From: Branchiostoma floridae
Lineage: Eukaryota; Chordata; Leptocardii; Amphioxiformes; Branchiostomatidae
DNA: 64,000 bases
Assembly: GCF_000003815.2 (NCBI RefSeq)
Contig: NC_049997.1
Coordinates: forward strand, 6,080,260 to 6,144,259
Reading direction: 5' to 3'
The notes below the pieces were generated by a model. That model saw nothing but the letters and a program-made list of their open reading frames with translations. It did not search any database and was not told the DNA's origin. Of the stretch, positions 45,545 to 56,970 are shown in pieces (positions within the stretch are counted from its first letter, which is position 1; every line of letters begins with the position of its first letter). A program made the translations under genes and the position numbers.

Positions 45545-45765
45545 ATTGGTTACCTACCTTCTGCTAGGACCATCCCTTGGATAGGATGTTAAATGGAGGT
45601 CCCGTGTCCAGGGAGCGCCCCACCTTGAGCACGTTAAAGAACCCACCACACTTATCGAAAAGAGCAGGGGTCCTTCTCGGTGCGAGTTGATCTTACTTAC
45701 GATTTGGGGTACCTTGTGTACGTGCCATAATGATTGTGGGCAATAAAGAACTTATTAATCAAAAG
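45545..45765 (+). mobile_element. 5'-truncated SINE, conserved central domain type
   Basis: 'ggatgttaaatggaggtccc', 'cacgttaaagaaccca' and 'cgaaaagag' resemble the middle domain seen in many invertebrate SINEs, and weakly the middle of 13616-13914. The 3' end is 'ggcaataaagaacttattaa'. The tRNA-like head is missing. Confidence 0.6.
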
Positions 45766-45829
45766 ACTAATTTTTATTTCCTCTGTCAGTACTAAGGCTA
45801 GTATTGATATTTCAAACCAACGTCAATCG

Positions 45830-45920
45830 ACGTAATATCCCCAAATACCCTGTTTTTAAAAACAACGGATATAGCTTACCCAACGGATAAAGGTGAACCA
45901 GTGTCAGTGAATTCGAAATA
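45830..45920. mobile_element. ACGC..AGTTCACC family fragment, right end
   Basis: 'ttaaaaacaacggatatagc' and 'acggataaaggtgaacca' match the right ends at 14430-14480, 28335-28375 and 55715-55762. The left end is absent. Confidence 0.7.
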
Positions 45921-46296
45921 AATTAGCATATTTGGGATTGCAAAGCATAACTTATTTCATTCACAGAATGACCCCAAAGTTTGACCAACTCTAACGTTTC
46001 TTGAAGTCAAATTTTGGCCATCATTTCATCACTCCTAAGATTACTTTGAGCAGCGTCTTTGTGACTGAAAACTTTCCATCTTGGTTGAGGGAAGCGAGGC
46101 CATAGCGGATGATTAAATCCCTCCCACCCAAAACACCCACTCTGAGTGAACGGCAAATGCGTTCAGAATTGTAAATCAGTCTGTCTAAGCGCACTTCCAT
46201 TTGCAAGGATAAGTCCACCCCTCGATGGCAGCTGCCCAAATTCTATCCCAATGTTTCTGTATATTATGTATCAGGCCTTCCCATTTGAGTTGGTAA

Positions 46297-46370
46297 GGCC
46301 ACACCAATTCTATTCATTGCTTCTCGGACTTGCCTGTCTATTTTATTTCATTTTCGAAAAAAAATGTTAA
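46297..46370. mobile_element. GGCCACACC family fragment, left end
   Basis: 'ggccacaccaattctattca' then 'ttgcttctcgga' matches the left ends at 5718 and 58171. No right end was found. Confidence 0.6.
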
Positions 46371-48225
46371 GTCCCGATAAAAGATAATACAAGTTTTGCT
46401 AACACAAACTTTTTTGGTCTGTTCTCTTGCTTTATTCTCGCCAACATTTTGGTGACTGTTTCAGGTTTGTTATAACCTTCTTCGGGTAAAAAGAGTCGCT
46501 TTATGCAGTGACGTACCAACCTGAAGAAACTATTCACGGATTTTCTGCTTTTCGCTCCTTTTAAGCTGATTAAATTCCAACAAACAACAGATTGAGTTTG
46601 TTTGGCTGATCAGAAGCTCTCTGCCACTTCCGAGGGTAAGTTTGCATCTCGGCGGCAGCTGCCCATTTTCCGTGATTCAGATGTGTTTCTCTGTGTTAGG
46701 GTAACAAATTACGCACCGGTTTCCATCTCCAAAACCCATGGGAATGTTAGAGTGCTTGAAGTTCCGAAGAACGGAATTTAGTATGGAAATTTAGTCCTTT
46801 GAGGTGGTACATCTTTCAGGGTTGAAGTTGTGCTGCGTTTGAATATCACTGATTATAAAGGCTAGCTCAAAATTGATGGGGAAGTTGTTTCATTTCTGAT
46901 AGCAGATTTGAACTGATATTACTTGAAAGGTTTTGGTATTTCACAAAATTTTTCCATGCAGAAATTGCAGCAGATATAAATGTCACTTATTGTCCATAAT
47001 CATATAACATATATCTTATAATATTATCAGGTTTATAAAATAAAAACTCTTTCTATGTAGCATATAGATACATGTATCACTTCTTAGGCCCCTAATTTCA
47101 CAAGATGGCTCAAAATTGACAGGAAAGTAATAAATAAAGGTCTCTCTCATTGTAATTGTATTGTCGCTGATGATATGAAATAGGAGAGCGAAATAACTTT
47201 AATTTGTGGATGTAGTTTCAGTTGATGACATTTGGGAATCAAAGGAAAACTAATTTCCCTGCTGAATTTCTTACAGAGTTTTAATGATATCTTAGCTGCA
47301 AATGTCATTATCTTTGGGACAGACCACCAAAAAGGGGGTACCATAGGAAGTAAAAGTATTGAAAACCCCTTTTTGATCATGCTGCATCATTTTACTTTTG
47401 ATTGAATTGATTTAGTTCTTGTTTTCTTCTCCATCTTAAGAGGAACATTCAAGAGGAGGAAAACATTAAGAAATTAATAGAGGTTGTTATGCTCCTGTCA
47501 CATTATCCATGATCTTCGGGTGTATTGATGGAAGAGCAGCCATATTTAAAATCGACAGAGGGTTGCACGTATTTTTCACCTGAAAACCGTCCCCGTCACA
47601 TATAAGCCATACTTTGTACATTGTATAATTGTTGTGCAATAAAGTTATTATTATAAGCGAATCTTGGGCGATTGCTGCAGAATTGTCGTCCGATCGATTT
47701 TTTGCCAAATGTGACAATTTAAAGAATTCTATTTAATAGAGGCCGTGAAGGAGAAACTTGCATCTCACAATATTCCCTCGCTAATACTGTCTGAACCAAG
47801 AGACAGATTTTCCTCTGAGACTCTCTGTTCATGTCGATATTACGATTTAGCGTATTTTTTTTTTTTTCAAATCCTAGAAACGACAAATCAAGTAGATAAG
47901 GCCTGAGCATACTACCTTGTTTGGAACTGTTTTATTGACATTTTTATTATCATTCTCACCGCATGTTAAATATATGTCTAAATTTCCCAATAGTATTGCG
48001 CTAAGGGTTTACCTACAGCACAAATCCAGCATCCTTGGATGCTGCATGGATCAAGTGGATAAGGTATCAGTCTCGTGTGTATGGATTTCTCCGCCAACTA
48101 GATATCCTGGATACTGTTATTTGAGCCATTCAGTTTGGGATATTTTGATTCCCTATAATAACATAGGGAAAATGTAGTTACTGTGAAAAATTTCTTCATG
48201 GAATAAACAAAAACAGGCATTCTAT
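46371..48225. other. No gene recognised
   Basis: About 1.85 kb. It includes 'cctgaagaaactattcac' and 'aggtttgttataaccttctt' near 46465-46545 (possibly a retroelement relic). It also has 'gtgcaataaagttattatta' near 47633, a common retroposed 3' end shape. Otherwise AT-rich without coding signal. Confidence 0.45.
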
Positions 48226-48400
48226 GTGACTGTGTATCTCTGTGTGTGTTTGTTAATTATGTGTGTGTGTCTCTGTGTGTCTCTGAGCATTTGTTTATAT
48301 GTGTATGTATACATGACATGTTTGTGCATGTGTGTGTGTGTACATGTGTGTGTGCATGTGTGCATGTGTGTACAAACATGTACATGTACAAAATGTATTA
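48226..48400 (+). repeat. TG-rich microsatellite region
   Basis: Alternating (tg)n, 'tgtgtctctg', 'tgtgcatg' and 'acatgtg' runs. The open frames here (Cys/Val-rich) are low-complexity artefacts. Confidence 0.9.
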
Positions 48401-49209
48401 TTTGTATGTCCCCATCTCAAAATTCAGCCAGAAGAAAGAAAATGGGGGCAGTATGATCCCAACGGTGCAGTAAGAAACCGTATGACTATATGAATGACTG
48501 ACTGACTGTGTGCATGCCTGTTGTAATATGTGGCCACTGGAAAATAGAGATGCATCAGAACACAGGGGCATTAAAACATAGGCCTGTCCGGTAACAGAAG
48601 ATAGAAGAAATCATTATCAGGTAACCATGCATGACGCACTGGATTAGGCGGATTTAGAATGATAGCAGTGTTATATCTATCATACTGCATTTATGTACTA
48701 ACATTATATAAGGTTATATCTTACATTGATGATTGTAAGCTTAGTGTGTCGCTACATGTGTATAATTGCTTTGGGTATCAAATTAGGTCCTTGTGGGGTT
48801 TTATGACCAAAATGGGCTGTCAAAAACTTGCTGCTGCTTTTTTTACTTGTTTTAAAATATTAAGGCCTCATTTATCATTAAAACCCCCATGAGAGCCTTG
48901 CTGATTGGCAGGTATCATTAAAGTAACTGACAGGAAGGCAAGTTTAATGAAGCATGCTGTCAGTTACGACTGGGTTCCCGAGGGGTCCATATGGGGTCTA
49001 CTCAGGGCTCAAGATACTGATCTTGTATGCACACAATATTGGAGCTATGGACCCAATATTTTACTGTGTGCACCCATACATGTAGATATTTATGTATGGT
49101 AATACCTATGCAATGTAAAAACCATACTGTACACAGCATATTCTATATTTACCTTTTCCCTGTATACAAGTTATTGATGAATTTTTTATTTTTCCTGAAA
49201 AATAATCTA
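48401..49209. other. No gene recognised
   Basis: AT-rich. Open frames at 48659-48892 and 48905-49248 plus have no known motif. Confidence 0.45.
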
Positions 49210-50340
49210 TTTCTGTTTGACATTTTATGTTTATCAGGTCTCCCTTGATCATTGAGTACAAGTAGAATGATTCTGGTGTTGCCCCAAACTTGGTACATTG
49301 CCTGATGGCATATTGACTGTTATTAATGAATTTTGCATTTTTCCAGCCTGAACTGTATTTTCGTTTTACATTTTATGTTATAATTTTACATTTTACAATT
49401 TAACTCCACGGTCTCTCTTGTCACACAATACAAGTAGAATGATTCTGGTGTTGCCCCTAACTTGGTACATTGCCTGATGGCGTATTGTTATTGATGAATT
49501 TTGGGTTTTTCATGCCTAAACTGTATTTTCGTTTTACATTTTATGCTATAATTGAACTGTATTTTACATTTAACTCTATGGACTTCCTTGTCACACAGTA
49601 CAAGTAGAATGATTCCAGTGTAGCCCCAAACTTGATTGGTGCCCTGATGGTGTATTGTTTGGGATGAATTAATTGTTGAATTTGTCCTGCCTGAAATTTA
49701 TTTTCGTTTTACATTTTATGCCATAAACTTACATATTACATTTAACTTCATGGTCCCTCTTGTCACTGAGTACATACAGTTAAGTAGAATGATTCCGGTT
49801 CTGCCCCAAACTTGGTGGGACCTGCCCTGATGGTGTATTGTTTTGGATGAATTTTGCATTTTTCCTGCCTGAAATTTAATGCAGCAGCTATAAACTTACA
49901 TATTACATTTAACTTCATGGTCCCTCTTGTCACTGAGTACATACAGTTAAGTAGAATGATTCCGGTTCTGCCCCAAACTTGGTGGGACCTGCCCTGATGG
50001 TGTATTGTTTGGGATGAATTTTGCATTTTTCCTCCCTGAAATTTAATGCAGCAGCTATAAACTTACATATTACATTTAACTTCATGGTCCCCTTTGTCAC
50101 TGAGTACATACAGTCAAGTAGAATGATTCGGGTGCAGCCCTAAACTTGGTGGGTGCCTGATGGTGTATTGTTGGGGAGAATTTTGCATTTTTCCTGCCCA
50201 AAGAATTATTTTCTTTTTACATTTTATGTTTAATCGTTTCCCCTTGTCACACTATACAGTCAAGTAGAATGATTCCGGAGCTGCCCCAAACTTGGTGGGA
50301 CCTGCCCTGATGGTGTATTGTTTGGGATGGATTTTGCATT
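49210..50340. repeat. Tandem array, about 170-bp monomers
   Basis: 'agtagaatgattc' starts at 49261, 49433, 49603, 49783, 49950, 50117 and 50263. Units share 'gccccaaacttggt', 'ctgatggtgtattg' and 'ttttgcatttttcctgcc'. The units starting 49783 and 49950 are nearly identical, a recent duplication. A minus frame at 49763-50026 is an artefact. The array stops abruptly at a GC-rich block. Confidence 0.93.
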
Positions 50341-50790
50341 CCGGCGGCGTCCCCCACCAAATGGGGTTTTGACCCTCCTGGAATCCAATAATCCATCACT
50401 TATCTCTCGCTCCCAATTCCGTCTGGACCGGGCCGGTGCGCTTCCCCCTCGCTCCCAGTACACCGCCTTACGTCTGGAATAACGCAGCAGTGTCGGAATT
50501 CTCTCCCCTGTAAGTGGGCCCGTTTCATGGAGATTGGGCGTCGTTAGCGGCATGGTTATGAGGTGTGGCGGCGACTCCCGGAACTCGACTATTGTTGTCG
50601 CGGCAAGCGGCACAGATGCAGATTATTGGTTGGGGGAAGATGGCCCGTCCTAGGTGGTACAGTACAGCACATCCCGTGGCCCCATTGATGGAAAATGGCA
50701 GGCACCAGAGAACCAACCCACGGTCCCGACGCGTACGTAAGTCCCATTTGCTAAGTGCCCATCGTTAGCCGTTCGATGATCTGGCAGCGG
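50341..50790. promoter_or_regulatory. GC-rich, CpG-containing unique block
   Basis: This is the most GC-rich segment of the window ('ccggcggcgtcccccacc', 'ggaccgggccggtgcgc', 'gtggcggcgactcccgg', 'cccgacgcgtacgtaagt'). It has open frames on both strands (50260-50613 minus, 50565-50768 plus) without known domains. A donor-like 'cg|gtaagt'-type site ('tacgtaagt') lies near 50732. It could be a CpG-island-like promoter, a first exon or conserved non-coding DNA. The sequence does not decide. Confidence 0.35.
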
Positions 50791-50819
50791 CTGTTGGGTT
50801 TTTTCATTTCCGCTGTCGC

Positions 50820-51480
50820 TGTTACGGAGGTATTACTTCACTCTCACAGATCTGGACAGTTTTTATACCATATCACCTTTTCAATGTTTCTAATCAAGAA
50901 TAGTTTCAGGTCCTGAAAAGGGTAGCCTTTAGGGTAGATTTCTGCTGTTATGGACGTATTACTTAACTCAAAGAGATCTGCATGTAGCCAGTTTTTATAC
51001 GGATACTATCACCTTTCGATGTTTCTAATCAAGGTTAGTTTCAGGTCCTGGGTTGGGTTGATTTCTAATGGAGGTATTACGTAACTCACACAGAGCTAGC
51101 CAGTTTCCTTTACACCATAATTTCACCTTTTTACCACGATATCACATTTTCAATTATTGTATCAAGATTAGTTTTGAGTCCTAAAAATGGTAGGATTAGA
51201 CTGTTACAGAGCTATTGCTTATATCACACAGATCTAGCCAGTTTTTCTTCAAACCTTATCATCACTTTTTCAATGTTTGCAATCAAGATTTAAGTGGCAA
51301 GTCCTTAGAAGGGTTGGATTGCAATGGAGGTATTGCTTAACTCAAACAGATCTGGACAGTTTTTCTGCCTAAGATCACCTCTCTATCAAATGTTGCAGTA
51401 TCACCTTTTCAATGTTTGTAATCAAGATTTTAGTGTCAAGTCCTAAAAAGGGCTGGATTGTAATGGAGGTGCATGTATAA
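50820..51480. repeat. Tandem array, about 125-bp monomers
   Basis: 'tcaatgttt(c/g)taatcaagatt' occurs near 50880, 51017, 51150 (variant), 51270 and 51408. It is paired with 'aggtcctgaaaagggtagg', 'ggaggtatt(a/g)ctta' and 'agatctg.ccagttttt'. It fades after about 51480. Confidence 0.87.
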
Positions 51481-51917
51481 ATGCTAAACTCAAACAAATG
51501 AATAAATCCACATGTATCACCTTTACTTTAATTCTGTAATTTTATATACATGCGATGATGGCTGTTTCTTTGTATCCAAAGATCATTGGTAGGCAGACAA
51601 GGTCTGCCTGGCCTGCAGGTGACTTTTGTTATATATATACACATTCAACATTTGCAGACAATTATAGTTTTAAGGTCCCAATAAAGGCTGAGTTACTTTC
51701 TAACTTGAACAGATGAAGCCAGGTCCTCAACTATGTGTTTCAGCTTGTCTTTCAATACTGTACATCCAATAAATGTAATAAACTAAGGTTTTGGAGGTCC
51801 CGAAAAGCATAGGAAATGCTATGGAGATATTTCTTCACAGATCTATCTTAGGGTCTTCCATATATTTAATTTTGATTTCTTTTCAAATCTGTAGATGCAA
51901 TGTTTGCAGCACAGTTA
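51481..51917. other. No feature recognised
   Basis: AT-rich. Weak echoes of the preceding array may persist ('ggtcccaataaaggctg', 'cacagatctatc'). Confidence 0.4.
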
Positions 51918-52102
51918 GGCCTGACTTAATTTCTTGGTTCTCTAGTTTTGTCAAAGTGAAAATAAATTAATTTTTTTTTTTTAGGAAGAGGAGAATCATA
52001 AAGCAAGAGGGTCCTTAGGCATTATTATAATTTTTTCCAATTTAGGGTTTTTTAAAGAAAAACATTAAAAAATCCGAGAACCAACATTGACTTGGTGCGG
52101 CC
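51918..52102. mobile_element. GGCC..TTGGTTC family transposon, copy 5
   Basis: Left GGCCTGACTTAATTTCTTGG and right CCAACATTGACTTGGTGCGGCC are inverted ends. tta flanks both (51915-51917 and 52103-52105). 'aatcataaagcaagagg' is shared with 41030. Confidence 0.82.
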
Positions 52103-52309
52103 TTATACAACGTAGTTAAATGGTATATCTTAAGTTGTCATTTTTGCATAACCTTTCCTCTTGATTCTGTACAACCAGCCCAGGCTAGTGTATGTTTCAG
52201 TTGTTACACAGAAGGATCCTATTAAGGCTTACACAGAGTTTTCACATACAATCATGGCCTTTTTTGCCCAGAGATAGGGGGGAGAGATCAGCAAACATAA
52301 GCTGTTTAC

Positions 52310-52490
52310 CAGAACGTACGAATGTAGGATGATAGCAACGCACACTGTCGCCGTAATTCATCGCCGCAAAATTCAAATCCGGCAATATCCCCGTTTTTTA
52401 CGAGTAGCCATCCATTGTGTGGGTTTAGCACGCCGTTCTAATGATGGGTCATCCGATGTGGCCATCTGTTCGGCGTGCCCACGGTTCTCC
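52310..52490. other. Unique less AT-rich block before an array
   Basis: 'cgccgtaattcatcgccgc', 'atccccgttttttacgag' and 'ttcggcgtgcccacgg'. It abuts the first monomer of the next array. The open frame at 52329-52541 plus is not recognisable. Candidate conserved non-coding DNA. Confidence 0.35.
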
Positions 52491-53300
52491 ATTCCCCAAC
52501 CGATCAAATATGTCTTTTACATGCATTGGTCATATCTATGATGCACATTTTGTTCTGTACAAATGTATGTGGTTTGGATTGTGGGCTTTATCTACAACAT
52601 GTATAATGTATTGTTGTGTCAATGTCATCAATGCATACTATCTGAATCAATGAAGATATCATCCAAATACGGTCCATGGCAAATTGATCAAATATATCCT
52701 GATTTTCTGATGCACGTTTTGTGCTGTATGTGATTGGAAATGGCTTTTTTTTATAGGATGTTGTGTTGATGGGAATATCTTCAATGTGTGCTATTATTGA
52801 ATAAATCATCGAAATGCCTTTCATTGCAAATCGGTCAAATTATCCTTTTCATCCATGGTCATATCTATGCTGCACATTTCATACTGTACGAATGTGGTGG
52901 GTTGGATTTTGGGCTTTGTTTATAAGGTACTGTAACAGTTGTGTCAGTGGGTAAGTAATGTTTTTCATTTGTGCTTTCAATGAATATATCTTGATCACCG
53001 AAATGCCTTTCATTTCAATTTGATCAAATTTATCCTTTACATCCATCGATGATTTTCTGATGCACATTTTGTGTTGTATGCGGTTAGAATTCTTGGATTT
53101 TTATTGAGGGATATTTTTGTGTTGATGGGGTAGAGATGTCATCAATTTGTGCTATCAATGAATACATTATCCAAATACAGTTCATATGGCAAATTGATCA
53201 AATACATCCTTTACATCCATTGGTCATATGCAATGCACATGTTATACTGTATGTGGTTACGTCTGTGGGATTTGTGATAATTAATTACATATTTGCAGAG
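52491..53300. repeat. Tandem array, about 175-bp monomers
   Basis: 'gatcaaat.tatcctttacatcc' occurs near 52502, 52686, 52833, 53022 and 53196. Units share 'gatgcacattttgt.ctgta', 'tgtgttgatggg' and 'tcatccaaatac'. No coding content. Confidence 0.88.
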
Positions 53301-53487
53301 TATCGTGCCTAATATCCTTGCTGTCTACTGGCCATGAATATGTCACTGGATTGCCTCCATATAATATGACACACTATCCTGTCACTTGAAATAAGCTTTC
53401 TGGCAAGAATTTCCAATAAATGTACTATAATAAAGATTGCAGAATATGATCATATCAGAATGCAAATTTGCACGTTATGTGCGAAAC

Positions 53488-53608
53488 TGGTGTGTTACGC
53501 CAAACGGCGGTTATACCAGCTATATACATTTGTAGATACAGATACAGAAGCTGGTGTGTTACGACAAACGGCGCTTGTACCGGCTATATAGATACAGATA
53601 CAGATGTG
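53488..53608 (+). repeat. Two copies of a retroposon-like repeat with (gataca)n tails
   Basis: 'ctggtgtgttacg.caaacgg' then 'cggttataccagctatata' and 'gatacagatacag', twice in a row (about 53488 and 53548). A third copy lies at 27272-27340. Confidence 0.75.
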
Positions 53609-53619
53609 TGGTTGGGGTG

Positions 53620-54809
53620 GTGTGTTTTTGAATTAAGATATCATCATGCGTATTAGTCAGATTTCATGCTGATCTGCCATCTATGAATTATATGTCCCTC
53701 GATTATATCACAATATCCTCATTATATACTATATAGATAGCACGATGCGATATGAATATTTTGTATGGGCTGCTGTGGGTATTTGTGATGCCATTAAGAT
53801 GTTGTTGGGAGTTCAGTCAAGTCAGATAGATATCGACTATCTATTGATACCGTTGCATTCCGTTAATGTACCGTTGCATTTTGAATAAATAAAGATAAAT
53901 AAATAGATCATATGCCACCATATGATAATATTGTCTGCTATGCACATATCAAAGAAAGGAATGCCTCTACAAAACATTGTGGTATATCACAATATCCTTA
54001 ATATATAGGTTGAAAAAAAATATTATCAAAAAGTAGCTAACCATATTCTGTAAATTATTTGGATGGCCTTTGGTGTTTTTGTGATGAATTTGTACCAGTC
54101 AGACAGATAGCCATCGTTATCATTCTGCTATCCCTGACTCACGACTCTAGAATGTTTCACTAGCTGAATTTATCTTTCTGGTTTTACCAGCATAGCTTAT
54201 CAGCACCTAATGTTTCTGTTTTGATGATAAGGCCCTTTTGGCCATTCTGCATAAGTGCACACATTTATTTCTGCCAGGGCCCTGTCTGTTGTAACGTCGG
54301 GTGCAATAATTCTCAATTTATCGCAAATGCACCAACAAATTATCATTACCTATACCAGTCCTTTGTCAGAATTATTGCCAAAAGACGTGTAAAAAAACAA
54401 TCTTATGAAAGATGATCAGACAATTATTTCTGCTAAATTTTATATGTAGTATCTTTTAGCGCTTAAAAATCCCGCAACCGTTATACAATGTTAATACATA
54501 AATCCCTGTCACTGATGTGTTTACAGATCAACAGCATGACAACAGCATCACAAGATAAAAAAAAACAAAGTAAACGGATCACATATCGTTCATATTACAC
54601 AATGGATATTGGATATAATTCCAGGTACATTCGGCCATAAGTTTATCCATCCCTCAGCAGATATTCCTTTAACAATGTTTGCAGTTTGCAAAGTTAACCA
54701 ATCTGAAATTTTTACTTTACATACTATAATTTGGGCTGAATTTAGCTATAATTTCTTCCATTCCTATGCTGATATACATCAACAGAATTTGCATATCCTA
54801 CTACATGTA
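53620..54809. other. No gene recognised
   Basis: Contains 'gaataaataaagataaataa' near 53882, resembling a retroposon tail, and otherwise featureless AT-rich DNA. The open frames at 54221-54415 and 54609-54854 have no known motif. Confidence 0.45.
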
Positions 54810-55102
54810 CAGGGCTCGAAATACTGGGTGCATGTGCACCCAGGTGCACCCTAAATTGGAGCTGTGCACCCGGGTGCACCCAAATATTTTCTTAGGTTTA
54901 TGTAATATGTAAAGATATCAAAGTATACTAAGTATACATCATATTCTTGACATCTAAGTGGTAGAAAAATAATAAATATATCTGTCATGGTACTTGTTTA
55001 AGAATTTGATAGCTTGTAACTAAGTTTTGCTATTAGGTTGTTACCTGTGGTGCACCCAAAACCTGTGCACCTAATAATCCCAAAAATGAATTTCGAACCC
55101 TG
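54810..55102. mobile_element. CAGGGCTCG-ended transposon with gtgcaccc subterminal repeats, copy 1
   Basis: Ends are CAGGGCTCGAAAT and ATTTCGAACCCTG, the same as the tgcaggt family, but the subterminal repeat is gggtgcac/ggtgcaccc. atgta flanks both ends (54805-54809 and 55103-55107). It is related, inverted, to 56458-56817. Confidence 0.9.
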
Positions 55103-55219
55103 ATGTATCTATATCATCGAGATATTTTCAGCTCTTTCAGCGCATGTACGTCAACAGCATTAGCAGATTGCACGCCCAAAAGAACCTGAAAGGCTTGCAT
55201 TTACGCACTGATATCGTTA

Positions 55220-55450
55220 TGATATATTCGGCCATCGCTTGCTACATTCCTCAGTGGATCGCGTCATCAGTCTGCAAACCCATCTAAAAGGATTGCATTA
55301 TCAGCAATCGCAATGATTTAGCTGTAAAATGGAATACTTGGAAAGAAAATCCCCGTCCCGTTTTGCACTCCCGGCCCATTTAGGCAAGGGTAATGTGATT
55401 TGGTTGAATTAGGGCACTTCGGTGGTTCGCACCATTTGGGGCGGCCGGGG
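55220..55450. other. Unique less AT-rich block before an array
   Basis: 'atcgcgtcatcagtctg', 'gcaatcgcaatgattta', 'cccgtcccgttttgcactcc' and 'tttggggcggccggggtg'. It ends at the exact start of the next tandem unit. Candidate conserved non-coding DNA. Confidence 0.35.
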
Positions 55451-55451
55451 T

Positions 55452-56300
55452 GTCTATGATTTATTCAGGTTCCAATTTACGGCACATGCCCCAGCGTTTT
55501 TTCATCACATTTTGTTGTTCAGCTTGCGGTATAACGCGAGTTCACCTTTATCTGTGGGGTAACCTATATCCGTTGGTTTTTAAGACGGGGCATTTAGGAA
55601 TCAGGTCAACGAATGACGGTTTCAAACTGCATGATTTGAAAATATCCTGTTCAATGTTACAATTTGAAACAACAGTCTGGCAACGTAAATTCCCTAAAAT
55701 ACCATCATGTTAAAAAAACAACGGATAAAGGTCACCAGCGGATAAAGGTGAACTCAAGCGTTATATTGTTTTGTCAGCATTTCTTTAAAATCAGTGTTAT
55801 TCCCTAGTCTGTCCATGTTGTATGTCGTTTTTTTTTTCTAGATTTGAACTCAACATTTTATCAATAATTAGCTAGTAGATTGTGTCTCTATGATTTATTC
55901 AGGTTCCAATATACGGCACACGCACCAGTGTTTTTTCAGCACATGTTGTTGTGCAGCTTGCAGTATATATTGTTTTGTCAGCATTTCCTCAAAATCAGTG
56001 TTATTCCCTAGTCTGTCCATGTTGTATGTCAGTTTTTTTTTTCTAGATTTGAACTCAACATTTTATCAATAATTAGCTAGTAGATTGTATCTCGATGACT
56101 TATTCAGGTTCCAATTTACAGCACATGCCCCAGTGTTTCTTCATCACATGTTGTTGTTCAGCTTGTCAGCTTGCAGTATATATTGTTTTGCCAGCATTTC
56201 CTCAAAATCTGTGTTACTCCCTAGTCTGTCCATGTTGTATATGAGTTTTTTTAATTCTTAATTTGAACTCCACATTTTATCAATAATTAGCTAATAAATC
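55452..56300. repeat. Tandem array, about 207-bp unit, three copies, first interrupted
   Basis: 'tctatgatttattcaggttc' or variants start units at 55452, 55887 and 56094. Units share 'tccctagtctgtccatgttg' and 'tatcaataattagcta'. The first unit is longer because a 230-bp transposon lies at 55533-55762. Confidence 0.92.
55533..55762. mobile_element. ACGC..AGTTCACC inverted-repeat transposon, complete copy in array unit
   Basis: Left aacgcgagttcacctttatc and right ggataaaggtgaactcaagc-gtt are inverted. A second inverted pair (atatccgttg / caacggata) lies inside. Units 2 and 3 of the array read 'cagcttgcagtatatattg' without it. The flanks read ggtata| and |tatattg, so the target is TA-rich and the duplication is probably TA. 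Confidence 0.87.
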
Positions 56301-56457
56301 AAGAACATTTGACATCATAACAATTTCTGATGTTTTTACCTAATGATTACATAGGTGTTTATATATATTTGTACCTTGAGCCAAAAAGCAGTTACTCATG
56401 ACAAGCAACTGGATATGATTTTAGAATCGGTCAGACATTTCAAACAACATACGTTGT

Positions 56458-56817
56458 CAGGGCTCGAAATTCATTTTTGGGATTAGGTGCACTGGTGCAC
56501 CCAGCTTAAAAAAATGGGTGCACAAAAACATTTTTGGGTGCACCACTCAAATTTAAGTGATAACCTAGTAATGAAACTTAGTTACAAGCAATCAAATTCT
56601 TAAGCAAGTACTATGACAGACATTTTTATTATCTTTCTAACACTTATACTATTAGATGTCAAGAATATGATGTATACTAGACTACTTTTATATCTTAACA
56701 TACATAAACCTAAGAAAATATTTGGGTGCACCCTGTGCACCCACAGAAAATAGTTGGGTGCACATCTCCAATTTTGGGTGCACCTGGGTGCACATGCACC
56801 CAGTATTTCGAGCCCTG
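56458..56817. mobile_element. CAGGGCTCG-ended transposon with gtgcaccc subterminal repeats, copy 2
   Basis: Ends are CAGGGCTCGAAAT and ATTTCGAGCCCTG. Subterminal ggtgcac repeats occur at both ends. gttgt flanks both (56453-56457 and 56818-56822). The interior 'gtcaagaatatgatgtatac' is the inverse of that in 54810-55102. Confidence 0.93.
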
Positions 56818-56970
56818 GTTGTCTTTTGTCAGTGACACCAGAGAGATCTGTTGAAGAGCATTTTTATATCCTAGCTGTTAAATGATATACAAATCAGATC
56901 TAGTTGAAGAACAGGTTTAACCTAAGTATGACTTAATATACAAAGAGGGGAGGAACACAAATCTTTAATA

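Noticed and set aside
48226-48473. Cys-rich secreted peptide frames
   Set aside because: They are translations of a TG-rich microsatellite.
50260-50613. 117-codon Arg/Pro-rich minus frame in the GC-rich block
   Set aside because: It starts in unique sequence and ends in the tandem array. Stop-poor frames are expected in GC-rich DNA. Kept only as a regulatory or exon candidate region.
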